Shown here one piece after another: positions 10,752 to 22,099 of a stretch of 64,000 nt of DNA; positions within the stretch are counted from its first letter, which is position 1; every line of letters begins with the position of its first letter. A model generated the notes under the pieces. It was not told the origin of the DNA and did no database searches. It saw only the letters and a program-made list of their open reading frames with translations. A program made the position numbers and the translations under genes. The stretch spans positions 744,001 through 808,000 of the forward strand of contig JANJXV010000153.1 in assembly GCA_024803745.1 (NCBI GenBank), written 5' to 3'. This stretch comes from Megascapheus bottae (taxonomy: Eukaryota; Chordata; Mammalia; Rodentia; Geomyidae).

Positions 10752-12124
10752 TTAGCAAAGTAAATACAATGAATACTTGACAAGAATCATGAGAGCAAGA
10801 TAAAGAGACGTCTTTTTAGGAAGGGGACAGGGAAGCTCTAAATCCAGACTGGCCTCCAAGTTGCCTTCAGACAGTAATTCTACTTCCGAGTCCTCAGAAG
10901 GGTCTCCTTCCTCATGAGAAACAGAATGTCCTTCCTGAGTTAAGAGGGGGATGGATTCTGGTTTGTCGAATGGAGATTGAGTCTCTTTTAGTGAGATGGA
11001 TGGGTCTGGATATTCTGTGAGGATGGATTCATTTTCCTCCAATGAATCCAGTATTGAGAGTACACTTGCTGCTTCCCATGGGGACATTTTCCATGAGCCC
11101 AGCGTGTGCCCCTTCAGCTTGCACGATAAGTGGAGTGTTACTCTGACTCAGATGGACTGACTCTGGGTGGAGTGTGAAAGGAAACGGAAGGAAATCTGGC
11201 TGCTCTTTTTCTTCCTCCATAGTATCTGCAGGTTCAACTGTGTCACACATGGGGTTCAGAGCAAAAGGTATATCCATAGGACTCTAAACCTGTTTGGTAA
11301 TTTCTACAGAAGGCCCATGCTTTCTGGAGTGCAGTGATGATTCTCAGTCTCCATCAGTCACCAGCTCCATTGGTGGGCTTTTCATCCGGAGTTCAGGATA
11401 AGCTCTTACACGATGACCCAAACCTAAGAATAGAAATAGGTACAGAGTGGACAGAGTGGACTCTGCAAGTTGAAGTGTCACTCAACTTCCATGAGGATCT
11501 AATGGAGGAACCTGTAGAACTGGAGTTTGGACTGAACACTGAGGAGGTGTAAGGTCTTTCTAATGAGTGCTTATTCCCGAGTCCTTTCGGAGGGCAGACA
11601 TTACCTGGCTGACACCACCCATAGAGGGCATTTTGCCAAGCTCTGTAGAAGTAAGGGCCAACCAATATCTAGACCACATGGGCTTCCTACTCACAGGTTC
11701 TGAGGCACCCACACCAGGACTTCTTCTTTTTCTTGGTCTTACTGGTCACATATTCCTCCAGCTGGTCAAAAAGTTTGTGTTTAGAAGAGCAGGTCCAAAG
11801 CCGACATGTGGAGCCTCATATAGAGCTTGAGTTGTGTCAGGGTGTGGCAGTTCTTGAACTCGTAGAAATCACTCGGGTAGAAGTCCATTCACATCGTATA
11901 GATGGAACACATGATGCTGTGGCCACATTCGGTACAAGGAAAGTGAGAGCCTTCTCTCTCCATCCTGAGCCTTTTACCAAAGCCCCTTTCTTGCAGGATT
12001 CTAATGCTGTGGCTGTCCTGCAGAGATGTGCACTTATGTGCTGGGAGGGGGGTAAGAGACACTCGAGAACAGGATGACTTTTACACCCCACTTCCAGAAG
12101 CTTCTGAGAGAGGCCTCTATGCAT
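10752..12124 (-). pseudogene. Coding-like sequence of unknown family, broken
   Basis: I do not recognise the family. On the minus strand, protein-like composition runs through several frames. From high to low coordinate these are: a Cys-containing segment with 'CTECGHSIMCSIYTM' (about 11,940-11,900); a helical, Leu-rich segment with 'LDLLFKHKLFDQLEEYV' (about 11,800-11,750) followed by a Lys run; an aromatic patch 'GPYFYRAWQNALYGW' (about 11,660-11,615); then an acidic, Ser/Glu/Pro-rich tail in overlapping frames at 11,029-11,277 and 10,752-11,087, the latter ending in a hydrophobic stretch. In-frame stops and frame changes mean no single product. It has no introns over 1.3 kb, so it may be a retrocopy or one large exon. 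It lies downstream, on the same strand, of the RalGDS-like fragment, but I cannot show they were one gene. Confidence 0.4.
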
Positions 12125-12214
12125 CTGTCCAAAGTAAACGCACCTTAAATTAACTAAGTAAATGCTCTAAATAAATCAATAAGTGAATGCTCTACATAAA
12201 GAACTAAATGCTCA

Positions 12215-12425
12215 TTCCTCTAATCTTAGCCACCCAGCAGGCTGAGCTCTGAAGATCACAGTGGAAAGCCAGTCTAGTCAGTAAAAGTCTAAAGGCACTT
12301 GTCTTCAATTAGGCAGCAAAAACCCAGAACTTGACCTATGACTCAAATGGTACAGTGCTAATTTTTGAACACCAAACGGATGGCATTTAGACCTGGGTTC
12401 AGTTTCAAGTGGCAGCACTGGACCA
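12215..12425 (+). repeat. SINE, type A, diverged
   Basis: Plus-strand composite: the B1-like half with 'aatcttagccacccagcag', the ID-like half with 'tgactcaaatggtacagtg'. It separates the two coding-like regions. Confidence 0.7.
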
Positions 12426-12620
12426 CACACCAAAATGTAAATGCTTTCAGGTTCTAACAGGCAAGCTATCACAATCCCTCCCTGATGGCTCAAAAGTGAT
12501 TCAGCCCCCAGCTTTTCCTCTGACGCCAGTATTTCACAGGCCTCCGCCATTAGTACTGACACCTCATTTCTTACTGGGAAATGGGATTTCCTAGGATGTC
12601 ACCTAGGTGAGGGCTGCAGT
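12426..12620. other. Unrecognised spacer
   Basis: No assignable feature between the SINE and the RalGDS-like remnant. Confidence 0.3.
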
Positions 12621-12655
12621 TGGGAGCCACTTACTCATGCCTGAAATCCAACTTC

Positions 12656-13690
12656 TCAGTAAGCACACTGTTGAGACTCCGGTAGCTTGTGAGGGAAATG
12701 AAATGGCATGGTGTCCCAGTCATAATGAAGTAGTTTGTGCACTTGTATCATGCTTAGCTCCCCTGTGAACACCCCAGTGAAACAAACAGGCTCAGATAGG
12801 AGCCAAGTATTCCAAGACTTGGCCAGGAGTGGTGAGCAAACATGGGTTTGGAGGGGGAACACTCACTTTTTCAAGAGAATTTCCAGCAACTACTACATTG
12901 TCCTCCACTATTTGAAATTGTGCAGGAAGTTTCCCACATAAAAGAGATCACCTTTCTGGTAGGCAGGGATCAGCTTTGTCAGCAGCATCTCCAACAGGCC
13001 TTCCTCCAGGATCCATAGGTTACAAGGCTCATTCAGAGTCTGAGCTGACTTACCATCACACTGTATTGGCAAAACTGTGGATATTTCAAACGTAGGAATG
13101 GGACCACACTTCACACTGAGGAATTGGTATAGAGTAGATTGGAAATGACACACTCTAATCTCAGTATAGTCACTTGAAAGCACACAAGAAGGTTGTAGTT
13201 TGTGGGCAGGATGATGGGTTCAAATAGGTTTCCTCTCAATATACCTCATCTGAGTTTCCCTGGAGTTTCCTGGCTTTCTTCCTAGAGAAATGCCTGATAT
13301 ACTGGAATTTTGTCTTGGCCCTGATCCAGCATCTACTTCTTCAAGTGAGACATCCATATCTCTCATGCCTGAGATCCGAGCCTCCTGACCTTTGGCAACA
13401 GCACAGCAACATATTTCTTCCTCCTGAGCCACAGGCCAAGGGAGCTGACTTGAGCTGGTTGTCACATACAGTGGCTTGGTTACCAGGGTTCCATATTCTG
13501 TTCCATTGTGAGGGAGGTAGGGTCACCTTTCAAGTCCCAATGACCAAAGCTCCTTGCTCACAGAAGACCTCCCCAAAGACATACTGGAGGCTGAATCTCC
13601 CTTCCCACCTCACATATGGATGTAGTAAACAGCACACCTTTTTGTTCAAATCCCAAGTCATAAACTAGGCGTAAGTGCTAGCCTGGTCTC
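12656..13690 (-). pseudogene. RalGDS-like guanine nucleotide exchange factor fragment (REM domain region), broken
   Basis: On the minus strand an open stretch at 13,183-12,908 reads into a segment with 'EEGLLEMLLTKLIPAYQKGD' and 'FYVGNFLHNFK'. This matches the N-terminal REM (Ras exchanger motif) domain of RalGDS-type exchange factors in order and spacing. Reading on in the same frame through stop codons gives 'LLEILLKK', where the family has its conserved helix. The two stops before it are adjacent TAGs, at the place where the family has a Gln-Gln pair, so two CAG to TAG changes are likely. Upstream (13,465-13,220) is a Glu/Cys/Ser-rich segment with 'AQEEEICCCAVAKGQEARIS', retained in the array spacers too. 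Functional family members activate Ral GTPases at membranes. The CDC25 catalytic domain and the Ras-association domain were not found, so this is a fragment. Family assignment is by recognition, not by search. Confidence 0.65.
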
Positions 13691-13807
13691 AGGCTCAAGG
13701 AGCCTTTCTTAGGTAAGATCCAAACTTAACTGTCACTATTCCCCTTAGACTTCACAAGACATTTTGCTTCACAGTGCCTTCTCAGCTTGCATTTTGCCTC
13801 TTGCACA

Positions 13808-14005
13808 TTTTTTTGCTAGTCCTGGGACTTGACCTCAGAGCCTGACCATTGTTCTTAGGCTTTCTTTAGGCTATAGCTGTCCCACCAAGCCACAGCACCA
13901 CTTCCAGAGTTTTCTATGTATATGGTACTGCAGAATCAAACCGGACTCTTTTTGTGTGGTAGCCAAGCACTCTACAAATAGATGAAAGACCCAGGCCATC
14001 TTGCA
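13808..14005 (-). repeat. SINE, type B
   Basis: Minus-strand ID-like dimer ('agtcctgggacttgacctc' to 'agccaagcactctacaaat'). It is also present in every F spacer, so it predates the array. Confidence 0.85.
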
Positions 14006-14227
14006 CATATTTTTCACTTCAATCTACTAGGACGTTGTTAGGTTTCTGTATCCTAATCTATTTTTCTTCCTGATGAATATCTGTGCTGTCATCTGTAAAA
14101 ATGCAAGTGGGAAAATCACAGAAGCATTGGTGACATAAAAAAGTCATACAGACATAGATAAGTGTTCATTCTTTGTAGGAGAAAGGATATTTTGATATGA
14201 TGATGATGACTATTTATAAATACTTAA

Positions 14228-14412
14228 TCGGGGTTTAGACTTTGGCCCAGTGGTAGAGTGCTTGCCTAGCATCCATGAAGATCTAGGTTTGAGTCCTTAA
14301 TATCACACAGATATAAAAATCCATATGGCAATGTGGCTCAAGTGGCAGAGGGCTAGACTTGGGAAAAGCCAAGAGCAGTGCTCAGGCCCTGAGTTCAAGC
14401 CCCAGAAAAAAA
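14228..14412 (+). repeat. SINE, type B
   Basis: Plus strand: 'cccagtggtagagtgcttg' and 'gcctagcatccatgaag' in the first unit, 'gtggctcaagtggcagag' in the second. It is also present in every F spacer. Confidence 0.88.
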
Positions 14413-14542
14413 ACAAAAGAAAAGAAAAGAAAAGAAATGTGCTTTTTACAAGTTATTCACTCACAGCATTTGCCTCTGAATTCTTCGCTTCTGCATCTTG
14501 TGACTTATCCCTTTCCCTCAATGTAGACAAGAAAAACAGATT

Positions 14543-14814
14543 TTATTACTTGCTATCCTTTGTCCAATCTTTGGATATTAATTCAAAATACAATATTGCC
14601 TGAGATATTGTGTGTGTGCATGTGTGTGTGTATCTGTCAATGTGTGCATGCACACATGTGTACAGGGTTTAGGGCTTACTCATAGGGCCTGTGTAATAAC
14701 CCTCAGCATCTTTTCCTCAAAGGTATTGGTCTTTCACTTGTAGCTTATTATAGCTAATTGGAGTTGAGATATTCACTCAATTTCTTGCCCTGTGGATTGG
14801 AACCCAGTGCTGGG
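14543..14814. other. Intergenic, short TG-rich run
   Basis: A short TG-rich stretch at about 14,608-14,660. Nothing else recognised. Confidence 0.4.
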
Positions 14815-15045
14815 TTCTCATATTGTTAATTGTAGCTATAGAGAAGCCTGAGGTCTGGGGATCCTCGTTAGAATCCAGCCCCTGAAAGAAAGTCACTGAT
14901 AGAAATCTTTATCTTCAGTTAAGCACGAATAAATAAGGCAAATGTGGAACTGTGGCTCAGTTCCTCTTGTAGCAGCCATGAGAAAATTAGTAATTGGCAG
15001 CACCTGGTCCCTGAGAGAAATCCTTAGCACTGGTTCAAAAAAAGA
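14815..15045 (+). repeat. SINE, type A, diverged
   Basis: Plus strand: 'agaagcctgaggtctgggg' in the B1-like half, 'gtggaactgtggctcagtt' in the ID-like half, then an A-rich tail. Confidence 0.6.
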
Positions 15046-15492
15046 AAGAAAATAATGAAAAAAATTAAAACTTGCTGAGGAATCCATAAGGATAAACGTG
15101 CCTGTGAATAATCTTGTCATTTCAGATTCCCTCAAGAGCTTATGTCTCTCTATATTTTTTTCAAGTTTTTTTAAAGATATTTACATATTTTCTATCTTTC
15201 TTAAACAGAGATAGCCATCCACAAAACACAAACACAAACTCTCACACAGTATACCACCCACCCATAAGTGCCTGGCTATGTATATATGTATAGTCATATG
15301 TATTGATCTGTCTCTCTATACTAATATATAAATGCATAAACATATGTATTTAGACAAACAGGAAACATACATAGATAGGTCTCAGGCATTTCCAGATTTT
15401 GTGTAAGTCTTCTGAGTGCAACTTACCATTGTATTGTTTGTCAAGATACAGTCCCTCTAACTTTTGGCCAGCTTCTTGTCCTTTGATACTTT
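15046..15492. other. AT-rich intergenic stretch
   Basis: TA- and CA-rich low-complexity patches near 15,210-15,350. No gene recognised. Confidence 0.5.
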
Positions 15493-15682
15493 TTTCTGCC
15501 AGTCCTGGGTTTTGAAGGCTAGGCCTCGATGCTGTCACTGAGCTTGAGCTTCTTCCATTCAGTAGTTTATTGCAGATAAGAGTCTCATGGAGTTTCTGTC
15601 CTGGGCTGGCTTTGAATTGTGATCCTCAGATCTCAAACTCCTGAGTAGCTAGGATGACAGTCTTGAGCTACCAGTACCTGGT
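15493..15682 (-). repeat. SINE, type A
   Basis: Minus-strand composite: 'gccagtcctgggttttgaa' at the ID end and 'ctgagtagctaggatgac' in the B1-like half. Confidence 0.8.
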
Positions 15683-17469
15683 TCCTTTGCCTCTTTTACC
15701 CTTTTTTTGGCCCCACCACAGGCATGGTATCTACCTTCCTATGTTCTCTCCACCTTCCCCCAGACAGGGGTCTGACAGATGCTTTCCACCCACTTATTCA
15801 TGTTCTCCTCTGTATTGGCTGACAGCTAAGACATGCACTCACTTGTCTGGATGCCAAACACAAAGCCATGTGATTGTTTCTCAGTCTGGAACATCCTATC
15901 AGATTTATAGCACCACAGAGGGTCAGGTTGATGCTCCTCCAGGGCTTCTTAAATTGTTCTCATATTAATCCACAACACGTTTGTCATCACTTGTCCAGCT
16001 AATTCATGGACTAAAGCAGCATTCCCTACAAACTTAGATCCCAATACCATGAGGACACTCAAGGGTGCATTAGGAGTGTGACCTTCAGGTGGATGTGAGC
16101 CTGTCTAAGTTGGAGGGAATTTCTCCACCACAGGAAATGGAATACAAATTTAGAATCTGCTTTCATGAGGTGACAATCTCTGGCAGATGTTCTTATCAAA
16201 TGTGGCACTGCCTACTTCCAGGTTAAAACATGGGTTGATGACCCAGCATAACAGAGAATGTATTCACCCCGGCCCAACACATAGGCTGGGACCCTGAACT
16301 TTCAGGTAGCATTTGGCTTTGAAGGTCATGAGATCTTAGTCTATAAATGATGAGCCCCCTCCCGTGAGGCATAGCAAACGGAGCCAAAGTGCAACCCAGT
16401 TAAGCACCAGATCAAGCTTCCCTTCTTCAGTAGGGTATGGTTTGAAAACTGTGCATAGCTTCTGTTTGAAGCCAGTCCAGAATGGAAAGTCCATGAAACT
16501 CTCATTTCCAGTTAACTGCCAAGAAAAAGCCAAAGATAGAGATGAAACTCAAGAGAGCTAGAGAGCCATCTGAAAAGAATGGTTACACCCTGCAACATCC
16601 TCATTATCTGATCTTGAAAACATCTCTGCGTGCATCCCAGCATGCAGCCAGCATCTGGGATTGACAGTGACCCCTGCGCCCATTGGCAATCTGCACTGTC
16701 TCTGACATCTGTAATGTGAACCTCATTCTGTTGGGTTTGTGAAGCGGTGTCAACCCTGCAGAAGGAACCAACTGTGCCCTAACTCCCACTGTCCCCTGGG
16801 GCCCCTAGCATTCCCCCATCTGCACCCCTCCTGTGGCTTCTGATCCTATGGAGTCCTCCTGCCCTGTCCAACACTCACATGAAGTGCATATTTCTTCTCC
16901 TGGGGCAACTTCTCCACAGAGAGTACATGACATGCCCACTCTCCAGGCACGGGGAGATCCTGCCCAAGTAGCAAATCAGTGATAAGGACATAAAGTGATG
17001 AATAGAATTTTAGATCCTGATGGTAGACAGTCTGCAAAATCCAAGGGAGAATGGAATTGGAGGGGACCAGGGATCAGGATGTGGGCATAGAGCTTCCCTG
17101 CCAAGGGGGTGGGGGAAGTCACAGGCTGGGGGATGCACAGGATGATCCATGGGCCCTGTGCAGCTACTGGGTCACCCCCTTCTGCATCTCAGCCTTTGGC
17201 TTTGAGCTCTGTGATCGTCAAGATGTGCACAGTCTGTACTCTGGCTGGCAGAAGAAAGGACCCTGGGAAGACAATTGTAGACCCTTTGTGAGTGTAGGAA
17301 GGGTTAGGCTGGACACCCAGTCCAAGAGGAGCTAAAACTGGAGTCGAGGGGTGTGCAAGGAGTGGGTGTGAGGGTTGTGGGCAGTCACAGTCACGGCAGA
17401 GGTGGCTCTGTCTGTGGGGTGAGTGCCTCCCTGCAGGCACAGCACTGGACATATCAGAGATCCACATGA
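15683..17469. other. Unrecognised, repeat-poor stretch
   Basis: Repeat-poor and more GC-balanced than its surroundings. On the minus strand an open segment at 17,037-16,846 ('LLLGQDLPVPGEWACHVLSV' then 'LPQEKKYALH') is followed directly by a GTGAGT-type donor near 16,880, so it could be a relic exon. Family not recognised. No other exon of such a gene could be linked. Confidence 0.3.
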
Positions 17470-17590
17470 AAAGGAAAAGCTGGAAATGGCACTATGGTTC
17501 AAATGGTAGAGCATCAACCTTGAGCAAAAGAGCTCAGGGACAGTACCCAGGACCTGAATTCAAGCCTCATGACTGTAAAAGAAAAAGAAC
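17470..17590 (+). repeat. SINE, ID-like monomer
   Basis: Plus strand: 'atggcactatggttcaaat', 'ttgagcaaaagagctcagg', ending in an A-rich tail. Confidence 0.75.
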
Positions 17591-18831
17591 CAGGACAATG
17601 AGATGGAACCTGGTACTCTCTTGGTCTAATCAGACACAAGAAGAGGCCGGGATAGGCTGTGGAAAAACACAGAGAACATCTTCCCCCAGCTCATCCTGTC
17701 CTGCATGCAGGGACAGCCATGTAACTAGGGCTATGGTGAGATCATCTTCACCCCTGTGCTGCCATCTGAATTGTAGGCCTCTGTCCTGGCATGGGGTGTC
17801 CTGATGGCTGAGCAGGTGCCCTAACCCTAGATGGAGATCAGCCACTGACTGTGGTAGCTAAGGAGAGATCTGTTCCATAGCTATCAGGCCACCCAGCATG
17901 GGAGCCATAACCACCCCCCACCCAGGTAGAGGCCAATGGTTCTCCAGGTGCTACTAACATTGCCCCACCCCTAGCTCTGGGTACACGTGACATTCCCTCC
18001 ACAAGGAGCAGGACTAAGTGAAGGATCAGGAAGCTGCCTATGGGCTTCAGATGATGGCCAGGCTGGCACTACATATGGCCTCAATCTGTCAGCACCTTCC
18101 CCTGCCTCCATCATTCCTCCATCATGCCTCTCTACCTCCCAACCATTAACCTTGGAAACCAATGAACTGGGCTCTCATCATTCCTCTCATCTCTTCACCC
18201 ACCTTGCCATGCGTCCATCCCTCTGTCACTTCCACCCCACACACATCCCACCACCAGCCACCCTCTAGCTTATGAGGATCTCAGAGGAATCTCTTGGTGA
18301 AGGGCTTGTGACCACAAAACAGTTACTATCACCCGTTCCGGCCTGATCCACCACAGAATAAGAACAGCCAAGCAGGCACCCACTGCAGCAGAGTTGCTCT
18401 GCTGCCACTCTGATTTCTTCATGGCCAGGACTTGGCTCTCCTCAGCCTCTCAGCTCAGTAACCAGAACACTGTGGTTTCACAGAGCCATGGCTTCCAGTC
18501 TCCATGGACACAATGACATCAAGGTGATGCCAACTTCCCCATCTCTATATACTTCTAACTATGGGATGGGAGCTGAGGTTCTCTTCTGTCACTCCATCCG
18601 CTAAGAGGCTCATGCAGATTTCTATCCTTTGCTCATCATGGTGACTCTTTGGTTAACAAGTCACTGCTGGGCTTCCAGTTCACCACATATAGAACCCATA
18701 CTCCAACACTTTTCTTAGAAGGACTGATGACTTTTAAATATTCTCTAGTTTTAAATTTCTAGTTCCTTCTCTCTTTCATTTATATATTTCCCTTCCTCAC
18801 ATCCTTCTCTTTTTTACCTTCCTTCTTTCAT
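17591..18831. other. Unrecognised, repeat-poor stretch
   Basis: GC-balanced unique sequence with C-rich patches near 18,050-18,270. The open frames here are short and of biased composition. I see no supported gene. Confidence 0.4.
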
Positions 18832-19040
18832 TCCTGGCCTTGAACTCAAAACCTGGAGCTTTTTCTTAGCTTTTCTTTGCTCAAGGTAGCACTCTAGCTC
18901 TTGAGCCACAGCTCTACTTCAATCTTTGTTCTTGCTCTAAACTGGGAGTATGAGTCTCATGCATTTTTCCCTTTGCTGGGTTGGTTTTAAACCACAATAC
19001 TAAGATCAGGATCCTGAATATGCCTCGGATTACAGGTATT
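18832..19040 (-). repeat. SINE, type A
   Basis: Minus strand: 'cctggccttgaactcaaaa', 'gctcttgagccacagctct', ending 'cctcggattacaggtatt'. Confidence 0.75.
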
Positions 19041-19987
19041 ATCTAATCAAAACAAATTCCTGATTTCTTTTTTAGACATAATTAGTTCTTTCAGGTGAGC
19101 CACCAGCCACTCATGCAAGAACATTGCAGGATCCCAGCATTCATCTTGTCTCCAGTCTTATTCCATCCATCTCACAATGGTCATCTAAAACACCCTGCTG
19201 CATGCTTGAAGTCGCAAGGAACGTTCTCAATGCCGTGAGAAGCCCCCTTAAGCTCTGCCTCAGACATGCCCAGCCCCCATCAAACTTCCACATGAGCATT
19301 TGATTAGGAGAAATTTCCTGAGTACATCATCATCTTTTCCTCACCATTCAAATTTCATCTTTGGAGTCATTTCTCCCAGACAAAGAGGAACATGATCCAT
19401 GGTTTGATAGCAGCTCCAGCTTCATAGTCCCAGCCACCAAAACCCCCCCCCATTACCCTGCCAGACACCTGAATTCAAGAACAATGTTTTCTCTACCCCT
19501 GACTCTTATCAAATGTTTTAACTTATACAGTGCATTAAAATAATTTTACTAAATGGAATAAACACATGGCATCAAGCTTCAGAATCTTTGCACCTGAACT
19601 TTTAGTGAATAACAGACACACCAGCATTTCTGTAGCCAACAGAAATCTTAGCTTTGAGATTTCAGCATTCCTGGTATCCAAGTTTGGATGTGCTAACACT
19701 GCCCTTAATGAGGCACTTCAACCACACAATCCCACAACAATCAATGTCATTTGACATTCACTGGTAGGTGGTGCTAGGAAAAAGACTGATGTGCCATCTC
19801 CATGCTGGCTTGACCTATGCCATCTTCAAACCTGGAGCAAGTGGGGCTCCTTTCTCCATGACATCTTTTGTGTACTACCCCAGGAGGACCTTTACCTTGA
19901 GTCAAAATTATGAAGACTATCTCTACCAGCAAAGATTCCAGTGAGATGTGCCTACATGGATAAAGCTAAAATCTCACTAAAGTGAGG
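19041..19987. other. Unrecognised unique stretch
   Basis: No repeat family recognised. The plus-strand frames near 19,361-19,543 and 19,566-19,754 are short and have no known motif. Confidence 0.4.
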
Positions 19988-20215
19988 TTGTTGGCAGTGC
20001 TGGAGACTGAACTCAGGGCCTGGGCACTAAGCATTTGTACTCAAGACTAGCCCTTTACCACTTGAGCCCAAACTCCATTCCCAGCTGTTTTTATTTTTGG
20101 TAGTAAGAATCTATCAGACTTTCCTGTTCTAGGTGACTTGGAACTTCCATACTCAGATCTCAGCCTCCTGACCAGCCTGGATTAAAAGTGTGGATCAGCC
20201 ATGCGCCACACCTGA
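19988..20215 (-). repeat. SINE, type A
   Basis: Minus strand: 'gagactgaactcagggcct', 'taccacttgagcccaaact', 'tcagcctcctgaccagcct'. Confidence 0.75.
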
Positions 20216-20590
20216 GGACTTCTGCCAGCACATTTTTTCCCAAAAATTGGAAGAGGAAGATGAGGGAGGATTGGGCTCATCCTGACCTGCATATGAAGGA
20301 GAGCATCAGCCTGTGAAATTCATTCCCTGTTGTAGGCTGCTGGAGAAAAGGTAGCAAATAGGCACAGGCTGGCAGCAGATGCCACAGAACAACTTGTGAC
20401 CAAGACTCCCAGAGCAGACCTCAGAATCGATGACAGAGTTGGATCTATCCAGTAACAGAGGCAGTGGTGACACCTGAAACTGCGCGTTTGAGCCTTTGCT
20501 GCTAGTAAACAGGGCCACCTATGTCTCAATGAGAAAGGTGAGATTTTGGTGGAGAAGGTGAGATTAAACATTATGTATCATGCCAGAAGA
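20216..20590. other. Unrecognised unique stretch
   Basis: No repeat or coding assignment could be made. Confidence 0.4.
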
Positions 20591-21490
20591 GAGACTATAA
20601 GGGGTCTTTTATTATTCCAAGTGAAATTTTGGATTTCCTCTTCTGTTTCTTTAAAGAATGACATTGGGATATTGATGAATATTGCACTGAATTTGTAGAT
20701 AGTCCTTATCAAGATTGCCATTTTTACAATATTACTTCTTCCAAACCAGGAGCATAGGTTTTTGCATTTCCTCAGTTCTGCGTTAATTTCCTTCTCCAGG
20801 GTTTATAGTTCCATCAAAAAGGTGCTTTACATTCTAAGTTAATTCCTAGGTATTTTATTTTCTTTGATAGCAAAATGAGTTGCTGTCCTGATTCTTGCCT
20901 CATTCCTCTCATTTGTTGGCTTATAGGAAGGCAGTTGACATTAAGGGTTAATTTTATACCCTGCTACCTTACCAAAGTTTTATATCAGCTCAAGCAGCTT
21001 CGGAGTAGAGTCTATAGGGTTCTTTAAATACAGAATCATGTCATCTGTAAGGAGAGAAAGTTTCAGTTCCTCTTTCCCTTTTCCTCCTCACTCCAGTTAG
21101 AATGGCCAAGATCCAGAAATCTAATAACATATGCTGGAGGGGATGTGGCCAGGAGGGATCACTACTACACTGCTGGTGGGATTGCAAACTCGTTCAACCA
21201 CTATGGAAAGCACTATGGCAGTATCCCAAAAAGACTAAACATAGAGCTCCCCTGTGATCCAGCAATTTCACTACTTGCCAATCGTCCAGATAGGACACAC
21301 TAAATTCACTAGAACAATAACATTTATCACAGCACTATTTACTATAACAAAGGTATGGAACCAACCCACATGCCCGTCAGTTGATGAGTAGATCAAATAT
21401 GGTATTTTTACACAATGGAATTCTGTGCTTCTGTCAGAAAGAATGACATAGACGAATTTGTAAGGAAATAGAAAGACTGTAAAGTTTAGA
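20591..21490 (+). mobile_element. L1 with 5' inversion
   Basis: 21,085-21,490 is the ORF2 C-terminal region in plus orientation ('gaatggccaagatccag' onward, with the Trp/Cys-rich segment near 21,170 and the 'acaatggaattc' segment near 21,412). 20,591-21,084 is ORF2 reverse transcriptase sequence in the opposite orientation. An upstream inverted part followed by a sense 3' part is the layout produced by twin priming during target-primed reverse transcription. It ends in a CT microsatellite and lacks the array-type 3' UTR. It is more diverged than the array L1s. Confidence 0.87.
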
Positions 21491-21492
21491 AA

Positions 21493-21586
21493 TTAGTTTC
21501 TGTCTCCTTCTCTCTCTCCTTCTCTATCTCTGTAAAATTTAGAATTTCCTGTTTCTCTCTCTTTTCTCTCTTTCTCTCTCTCTTTC

Positions 21587-21672
<86 letters not shown>
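21493..21672 (+). repeat. (CT)n microsatellite
   Basis: CT and CTTT runs, with an almost pure CT tract of about 85 bp at 21,590-21,672. Confidence 0.97.
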
Positions 21673-21675
<3 letters not shown>

Positions 21676-21676
<1 letters not shown>

Positions 21677-21850
21677 CAATCCTTAGGCTTGAACTCAGGG
21701 CCTGAGCTACTTTTGCTCAAGGTTAGCACTCTACCATTTGAACAACAGTGCTGCTTCTGGCTTGCACTTTTCACGTAGTATTGAGGAATCTAACCCAGGC
21801 CTTCATCCTTGATAGGTTAGCACTGTACCAATAAGCCACCCAGTCAGCTT
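21676..21850 (-). repeat. SINE, type B
   Basis: Minus-strand ID-like dimer: 'ccttaggcttgaactcagg' through 'aggttagcactgtaccaat'. Confidence 0.8.
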
Positions 21851-22099
21851 TTAGAGGTTTCTGACAAAGGTTTTCCTACATGCTATTATTTCTTCTGTGA
21901 GTGCTCTTAATGCTTGCTGAAGGTTGACTTTGTTTAGAAGACTTACCCTAATGCTCCCATATACAGAGATTCTATATATAGCTAAATGTTTTTCATTACT
22001 CAGAATTTCTCTATTGTGTATGTTCTGAAATGTACTGAAGAGTGACTTCTGATTAAAAGTCATTGCACATTTGTTCTATTCATTAGTTTTCTTTTCTTC

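Larger units (their letters stand above)
13190..14542 (-). repeat. Inverted paralogue of array spacer F
   Basis: The reverse complement of this segment aligns from end to end with each F spacer of the array (35,357-36,728 and the three others). The shared content includes 'ctgtttttcttgtctac', the two type-B SINEs at 14,228-14,412 and 13,808-14,005, the TGA/TCA triplet run near 14,200, and the Glu/Cys-rich segment. At 14,542 and about 13,190 the similarity stops exactly where the array F spacers meet L1. Left of 13,190 the RalGDS-like region continues here, whereas in the array it is replaced by L1. Confidence 0.88.

Noticed and set aside
21493..21774. Arg/Glu repeat open frame on the minus strand
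   Set aside because: Translation of the CT microsatellite (GA on the minus strand).
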